DNA of 26,407 nt, from assembly GCA_002423425.1 (NCBI GenBank), contig DIWC01000049.1, forward strand, positions 163,452-189,858, given 5' to 3'. A program made the translations under genes and the position numbers. Origin of the DNA: Peptococcaceae bacterium UBA6116. GTDB taxonomy: Bacteria; Bacillota; Desulfitobacteriia; Desulfitobacteriales; Syntrophobotulaceae. The notes under the pieces are model-generated. The model was not told the origin of the DNA and ran no database searches. It was given only the letters and a program-made list of their open reading frames with translations. Shown piece after piece: positions 23,741 to 26,407 of the stretch (position 1 is its first letter; each line of letters begins with the position of its first letter).

Positions 23741-24393
23741 TGATACTCCTCCAAATCTATAGGAAATAAATTATTACTATAGGTTTCAAGCCCTACTGCC
23801 AGATTTCTTTTGACGGATGTCATAACAACCGGCAGCTGAGTCTTTTGCGAAACTTCTTCAGCGTAAGGCAGCGAGTTGATGATATCGGATGCTGTGGTAT
23901 CAATACCAAGATTGGAATTGTTAATAATTCCTGTAAACTTTATACGCCCGGCAAACTCGATCTCTCTCATGATTTCAATTGTAGCCCCAGCTTCGCGGCT
24001 TAATGGGCGATACATGTTAATAACGAAAAAAGCGGCTACATCATTCGTATGAAGTTTCTCAAAATAACGTCCCAGAGCACAGGCACCCCTGTCATCCCCG
24101 CCAACGTCGATAACCGCATAACTCTCCAAATCGTCAAAAATTGCGTTGATTTCCCCTGGAACTGCAGGAACATCCAGGTTGGAGTTGGCATAATCAGAGG
24201 AGATAAGCTTTATCCCGAATTTCCGCAAAGTTTGCTCGCTGTCTTTCGTCCGGAAATAAGGGTTAACAATATCCAGATCGGCAATCATCACTTTTTTGTG
24301 GCTTTGCCGAAGCAATAAGGCGTAATTTACCGCTATATTTGTTTTGCCGCTGCCATAATGGCCGGCAAATATTGTAATCCTAGAATAGTTCAC
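23719..24393 (-). CDS. P-loop ATPase (MinD/ParA/CooC-like) leading the VOR-type operon
   Basis: 224-residue soluble nucleotide-binding protein of the SIMIBI class. Seen: Walker A GHYGSGKT at 11-18, a switch segment IADLDIVNPYFRTKD at 37-51, and a Walker B-like stretch AVIDVGGDDRG at 93-103. No membrane-targeting helix is apparent. The start is GTG at 24393 with AGGATG eight bases upstream; the nearby ATGs are out of frame. It overlaps the ferredoxin subunit by 22 bases, so it is translated with the oxidoreductase. Members of this class often insert metal cofactors (CooC for CO dehydrogenase, Mrp/NBP35 for iron-sulfur clusters). A chaperone role for the oxidoreductase clusters is a guess from context. 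Confidence 0.85.
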   Translation of the reverse strand: MNYSRITIFAGHYGSGKTNIAVNYALLLRQSHKKVMIADLDIVNPYFRTKDSEQTLRKFGIKLISSDYANSNLDVPAVPGEINAIFDDLESYAVIDVGGDDRGACALGRYFEKLHTNDVAAFFVINMYRPLSREAGATIEIMREIEFAGRIKFTGIINNSNLGIDTTASDIINSLPYAEEVSQKTQLPVVMTSVKRNLAVGLETYSNNLFPIDLEEYQWQKLPN

Positions 24394-24503
24394 TTTGCAT
24401 CATCCTGTTCTATAATAATATAATTTTGAAAACATTTGAAGATAATAATACCAAAATCCGTTGTTCGTTTCAACTTGATTTTTTTTTCTGGATCAACTCT
24501 TAT

Positions 24504-24532
24504 TTGCATATTTTTTTGAACAGCAGTATATT
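24504..24532 (+). promoter_or_regulatory. Candidate promoter of the small membrane protein gene
   Basis: TTGCAT (24504-24509), 17 bases, then TATATT (24527-24532). The start of transcription would fall at about 24539, which is the first base of the left inverted repeat. Confidence 0.45.
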
Positions 24533-24538
24533 AATATT

Positions 24539-24556
24539 AGAGGGTATGTTCGTTCG
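24539..24556 (+). repeat. Left arm of an 18-bp inverted repeat
   Basis: AGAGGGTATGTTCGTTCG. It is complementary over 18 bases to 24775-24792, with one difference that would be a G-U pair in RNA. The two arms frame the 59-aa membrane protein gene; the unit is 254 bp long. Confidence 0.85.
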
Positions 24557-24580
24557 AATAGATGAAAGAGGGGAAATTTC

Positions 24581-24760
24581 ATGAGCGTTCTGCGTTTTCT
24601 TGGTTTTATTTTAGTATTAATCGGCGGAGTACTACTATTTATAGATGGTATATTAATACTACCATCTTTGTTACCTGGAATTACCTATATTGTTTTAGGT
24701 GTTGGTTTATTTCTAGTTTCGTTGTTGGCACTAATTAAGAAAGCACCTTCTAAGTCTTAA
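24581..24760 (+). CDS. Small two-helix membrane protein, unknown function
   Basis: 59 residues from ATG 24581, with GAGGGG seven to eight bases upstream. Two hydrophobic helices are seen: about 5-28 (FLGFILVLIGGVLLFIDGIL) and 33-52 (GITYIVLGVGLFLVSLLALI), joined by a short PSLLP turn and followed by a lysine-rich tail (KKAPSKS). This predicts a helical hairpin with the tail in the cytoplasm. I do not recognise the family. The gene has a candidate promoter and lies exactly inside an 18-bp inverted repeat whose right arm ends in a T run. Confidence 0.7.
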   Translation: MSVLRFLGFILVLIGGVLLFIDGILILPSLLPGITYIVLGVGLFLVSLLALIKKAPSKS

Positions 24761-24774
24761 CGTAGTAAAAAATA

Positions 24775-24792
24775 CGAACGGACATACCCTCT
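24775..24792 (+). repeat. Right arm of the 18-bp inverted repeat, with a T run
   Basis: CGAACGGACATACCCTCT, followed by TTTTATCT. It is the inverted copy of 24539-24556. The T run after the arm would suit RNA termination if the arms pair. Confidence 0.85.
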
Positions 24793-24840
24793 TTTTATCT
24801 ATAATAGTGTAATTTGGTATAAAAAAACTAGATCGCTTAG

Positions 24841-24888
24841 AAAAAGATAGACTCAGCAGGTATTTTTACTGCAGAGCCTATCTTTTTT
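24841..24888. terminator. Hairpin terminator downstream of glucokinase
   Basis: Stem AAAAAGATAGACTCAGCAG paired with CTGCAGAGCCTATCTTTTT, with two mismatches and a 9-base loop. It has T runs on both strands, so it can end transcription from the glucokinase gene (minus) and from the small membrane protein gene (plus). Confidence 0.8.
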
Positions 24889-25002
24889 TCTTCTTCATCA
24901 GAAGAGATCATCGGAAAAACGTCATTTGAACTTGATCTAAATCTCCAGGATCGAGAACTCCTGGTAAAAGGGAAGAAAGGCAACGGAGAAGAGTATTTCT
25001 GA
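24841..25002 (+). pseudogene. Possible 3' remnant of a plus-strand gene
   Basis: Between the terminator and the end of glk, one plus-strand frame is open to TGA 25000-25002 and reads protein-like in its second half (IIGKTSFELDLNLQDRELLV and KGKKGNGEEYF). It has no start codon or ribosome binding site, and its first third overlaps the terminator hairpin. It may be a leftover gene tail; the family is not recognised. Confidence 0.25.
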
Positions 25003-25011
25003 CTTGCTGCT

Positions 25012-26025
25012 TTATGTATAAATCCGGCCATCATCCAAGCCAAGTTTTCTTAAAGCTAAATAGGCAGCTCCCAGGAGGGGCGTGTTTTCTTCCAGGATAA
25101 GATAGACTGGGATTTCCTCCAATAACTTGCTGAACCTGCCTTTGTCGGTAAAGGCAGCCATAAAGGTTCCGTCAGCTAATTTTGCCTTTATTTTTGGAGG
25201 GATTCCTCCTCCCAGATAAACTCCGCCGAGAGCAAAAGATTTCAAGGCCAAATTTCCTGCCTCAGCGCCAAGGATACGAACGAAAGTATGAAGAGCTGAT
25301 ATACAAACAGGACAGGTCCGGGCCAAAGCTTTGCCGCTGATCTCCTCCGGGCTTAAGGTGACCGGGGTAAGATCAGTGTTTCCTTCTTTGCTCATCAGGA
25401 AACGGCAGATATTGGTCAGACCGGAACCGGACAGAATCCTCTCATAACTTACATGTCCAAATTGCCGGCGCAAAAAACGCCATAGTTCAAGATCTTCCTC
25501 TTCCTCAGGGGCGAAGTCGGTATGGGCGCCTTCCGTAGGGTAGACTTCCCTGCCGATAATCAAAGATTCGCCCAGACCTGTACCGGATGCCAGCACAGCC
25601 CGATTTAACGATTCCAGGCCATCGTTTTTATCCTTTCTCACCTGAGCTTGTTTGCTGAGCAAAAGCAGCGACTGCTCCGGCAAGAGGGAAATGCCGTAAC
25701 CCAAAGCGACAAGATCATTGCTCCATCCTATCTCCGGGATAAAAGCAAGCTGCTTTTGTAATGAAGCCAGGTCAACCGTCAAGTTAAGATTAGTAAAACA
25801 GCAAATATTCCCGGAAATCGGCCCTGCCAAACCGAACCAGGCAGCCCTGATTTCAGGAGACTGCCAAAGATTGTTTTCCTGAAGATAATCTGCAACCACC
25901 TCTTCCAAAGAAGAAAGCGTCTTACTATCGTACCTTGCTTGATTAATGAGTTTTAAGCGGTTATTTTCAAAAGAAAAAAGGGCAAGTTTTGTTTTGGTGC
26001 CGCCCATATCCCCGGTTAATAGCAT
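25012..26025 (-). CDS. glk: Glucokinase (Glk, PF02685 type)
   Basis: ATP-dependent phosphorylation of glucose to glucose 6-phosphate. 337 residues of the E. coli-type bacterial glucokinase family. Seen: phosphate-binding DMGGTKTK at 6-13, the catalytic ND at 103-104 in WSNDLVALGYG, the adenosine-loop SGTGLGESLI, TEGAHTDFAP with the sugar-binding glutamate and histidine, and LGGVYLGGGIPPKI in the second ATPase lobe. The start is ATG at 26025 with AAGGTG six to seven bases upstream. It appears monocistronic, ended by the hairpin at 24841-24888. In Firmicutes the ROK-type glucokinase is more common, so this type is slightly unusual here. Confidence 0.92.
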   Translation of the reverse strand: MLLTGDMGGTKTKLALFSFENNRLKLINQARYDSKTLSSLEEVVADYLQENNLWQSPEIRAAWFGLAGPISGNICCFTNLNLTVDLASLQKQLAFIPEIGWSNDLVALGYGISLLPEQSLLLLSKQAQVRKDKNDGLESLNRAVLASGTGLGESLIIGREVYPTEGAHTDFAPEEEEDLELWRFLRRQFGHVSYERILSGSGLTNICRFLMSKEGNTDLTPVTLSPEEISGKALARTCPVCISALHTFVRILGAEAGNLALKSFALGGVYLGGGIPPKIKAKLADGTFMAAFTDKGRFSKLLEEIPVYLILEENTPLLGAAYLALRKLGLDDGRIYT

Positions 26026-26077
26026 AATTTCACCTTAAAGTTAGAATTTTTTTGGTATGAGGCATCTATTTTATATA

Positions 26078-26314
26078 TCATAAAGATAAATCATCGGGCT
26101 TCATTTCCAGTGTTCGAAAGAGATTTTTTCCTGTAAACACGAGGGCGAATAGTTCTTTTAAGATAGTTACACATACAATCCCAGGTTCTTTATAAAAATT
26201 ACTTTGCTTAAGGAGTTTCGAAAATGAATTCTGGATAAAAAACTTATCAATTCTAGAGGAAACAGCATTTTCGTTACATTCCAAATCTGATATAAGTATA
26301 AAACCAATCAACAA
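26078..26314 (-). pseudogene. N-terminal remnant of a DDE (IS4-like) transposase
   Basis: The 78-codon minus-strand frame contains SRIDKFFIQNSFSKLLKQSN and ILKELFALVFTGKNLFRTLE, which resemble the N-terminal region found in IS4-like transposases of Clostridia. It opens with TTG, has no ribosome binding site, and stops at 26078 long before any catalytic DDE residue. No terminal repeats were found. I read it as an insertion-sequence relic. Family assignment is from memory of the motif and is uncertain. Confidence 0.5.
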
Positions 26315-26350
26315 CTATGATTATTAATTTTCACTTAACCAACAAAATAT

Positions 26351-26387
26351 GCGGAGTACACGTTATTCACGTATACTCCGCATCTTC
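26351..26387 (-). terminator. Hairpin downstream of the 5S rRNA tail
   Basis: ATGCGGAGTACACG pairs with CGTATACTCCGCAT (13 of 14 positions) around a short loop. On the minus strand it follows the 5S rRNA end by about a dozen bases and is followed by ATTTTGTT, a modest T run, so it is the likely terminator of an rRNA operon. Confidence 0.7.
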
Positions 26388-26393
26388 TCATTT

Positions 26394-26407
26394 ACCTGGC
26401 AACGACT
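26394..26407 (-). rRNA. rrf: 3' tail of a 5S rRNA (partial, runs off the window)
   Basis: Read on the minus strand, the last bases are AGTCGTTGCCAGGT, matching the conserved 3' end of Firmicute 5S rRNA (GTCGTTGCCAGG), whose last bases pair with the 5' CCTGG in helix I. The hairpin terminator just beyond supports this. Only about 14 bases are visible, so the exact end is approximate. Confidence 0.65.

Noticed and set aside
24394..24503. Stretch between the ATPase gene and the small membrane gene, checked for RNA genes or a further small frame.
   Set aside because: AT-rich with T runs; it probably holds the promoter of the ATPase operon but no clear -35/-10 pair or gene could be assigned.
24837..25043. 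68-codon minus-strand frame overlapping the end of glucokinase.
   Set aside because: It overlaps glk, ends in the terminator stem, has low-complexity serine-rich content and no ribosome binding site.

Overview
The window looks like a chromosomal stretch from an anaerobic, spore-forming, low-to-mid GC Firmicute of the Clostridia, most like the Desulfitobacterium/Dehalobacter/Peptococcaceae group. This is inferred from gene content and order: a polA-mutM-ytaF-coaE cluster as in Bacillus and Clostridia, an oxygen-sensitive type of dihydroxyacid dehydratase, a ferredoxin-dependent 2-oxoacid oxidoreductase, and Gram-positive style ribosome binding sites throughout. No species assignment can be proven from the sequence alone.

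Layout. (1) 102-6702, minus strand: a branched-chain amino acid operon transcribed ilvD-ilvB-ilvN-ilvC-leuA, with 3-nt and 1-nt junctions at its head. (2) 6703-7115: an AT-rich divergent control region with a promoter for each side and no T-box. (3) 7116-9324, plus strand: hom-thrB, aspartate-family (threonine) synthesis. (4) 9512-17270, minus strand: a long co-directional housekeeping run read as hesB-like, polA, mutM, an ABC-F ATPase gene, ytaF, coaE and a lytic transglycosylase gene. (5) 17443-19732: a TetR remnant, an MscS channel gene, a decayed SecA-type gene, and a 58-aa orphan gene with its own promoter and terminator. (6) 19764-20882, minus: a membrane-anchored polysaccharide-deacetylase-like protein with copper-amine-oxidase-N-like and PEGA domains. 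(7) 20979-24393, minus: a P-loop ATPase followed by the four subunits of a 2-oxoacid (probably 2-oxoisovalerate-type):ferredoxin oxidoreductase, then a frameshifted XRE regulator remnant and a strong terminator. (8) 24504-24792: a small two-helix membrane protein gene framed by 18-bp inverted repeats. (9) 25012-26025, minus: glucokinase. (10) 26078-26407: a transposase N-terminal remnant, a hairpin, and what looks like the 3' tail of a 5S rRNA on the minus strand, implying an rRNA operon just beyond the right edge.

The most notable observation is at 16980-17270. A HesB/IscA-like reading frame missed by ordinary ORF calling contains one in-frame UGA exactly where the family has its single conserved cysteine, followed at the right distance by a small hairpin resembling a bacterial SECIS. 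I read it as a selenocysteine-containing HesB-like protein gene rather than a pseudogene.

Functionally, the left side makes branched-chain amino acids and threonine, while the VOR-type enzyme on the right interconverts branched-chain 2-oxoacids and acyl-CoAs with ferredoxin, so the two could share intermediates. The stretch from 17.4 to 26.3 kb carries at least four decayed genes (TetR, SecA-type, XRE, transposase), marking it as the eroding, accessory part of the window.
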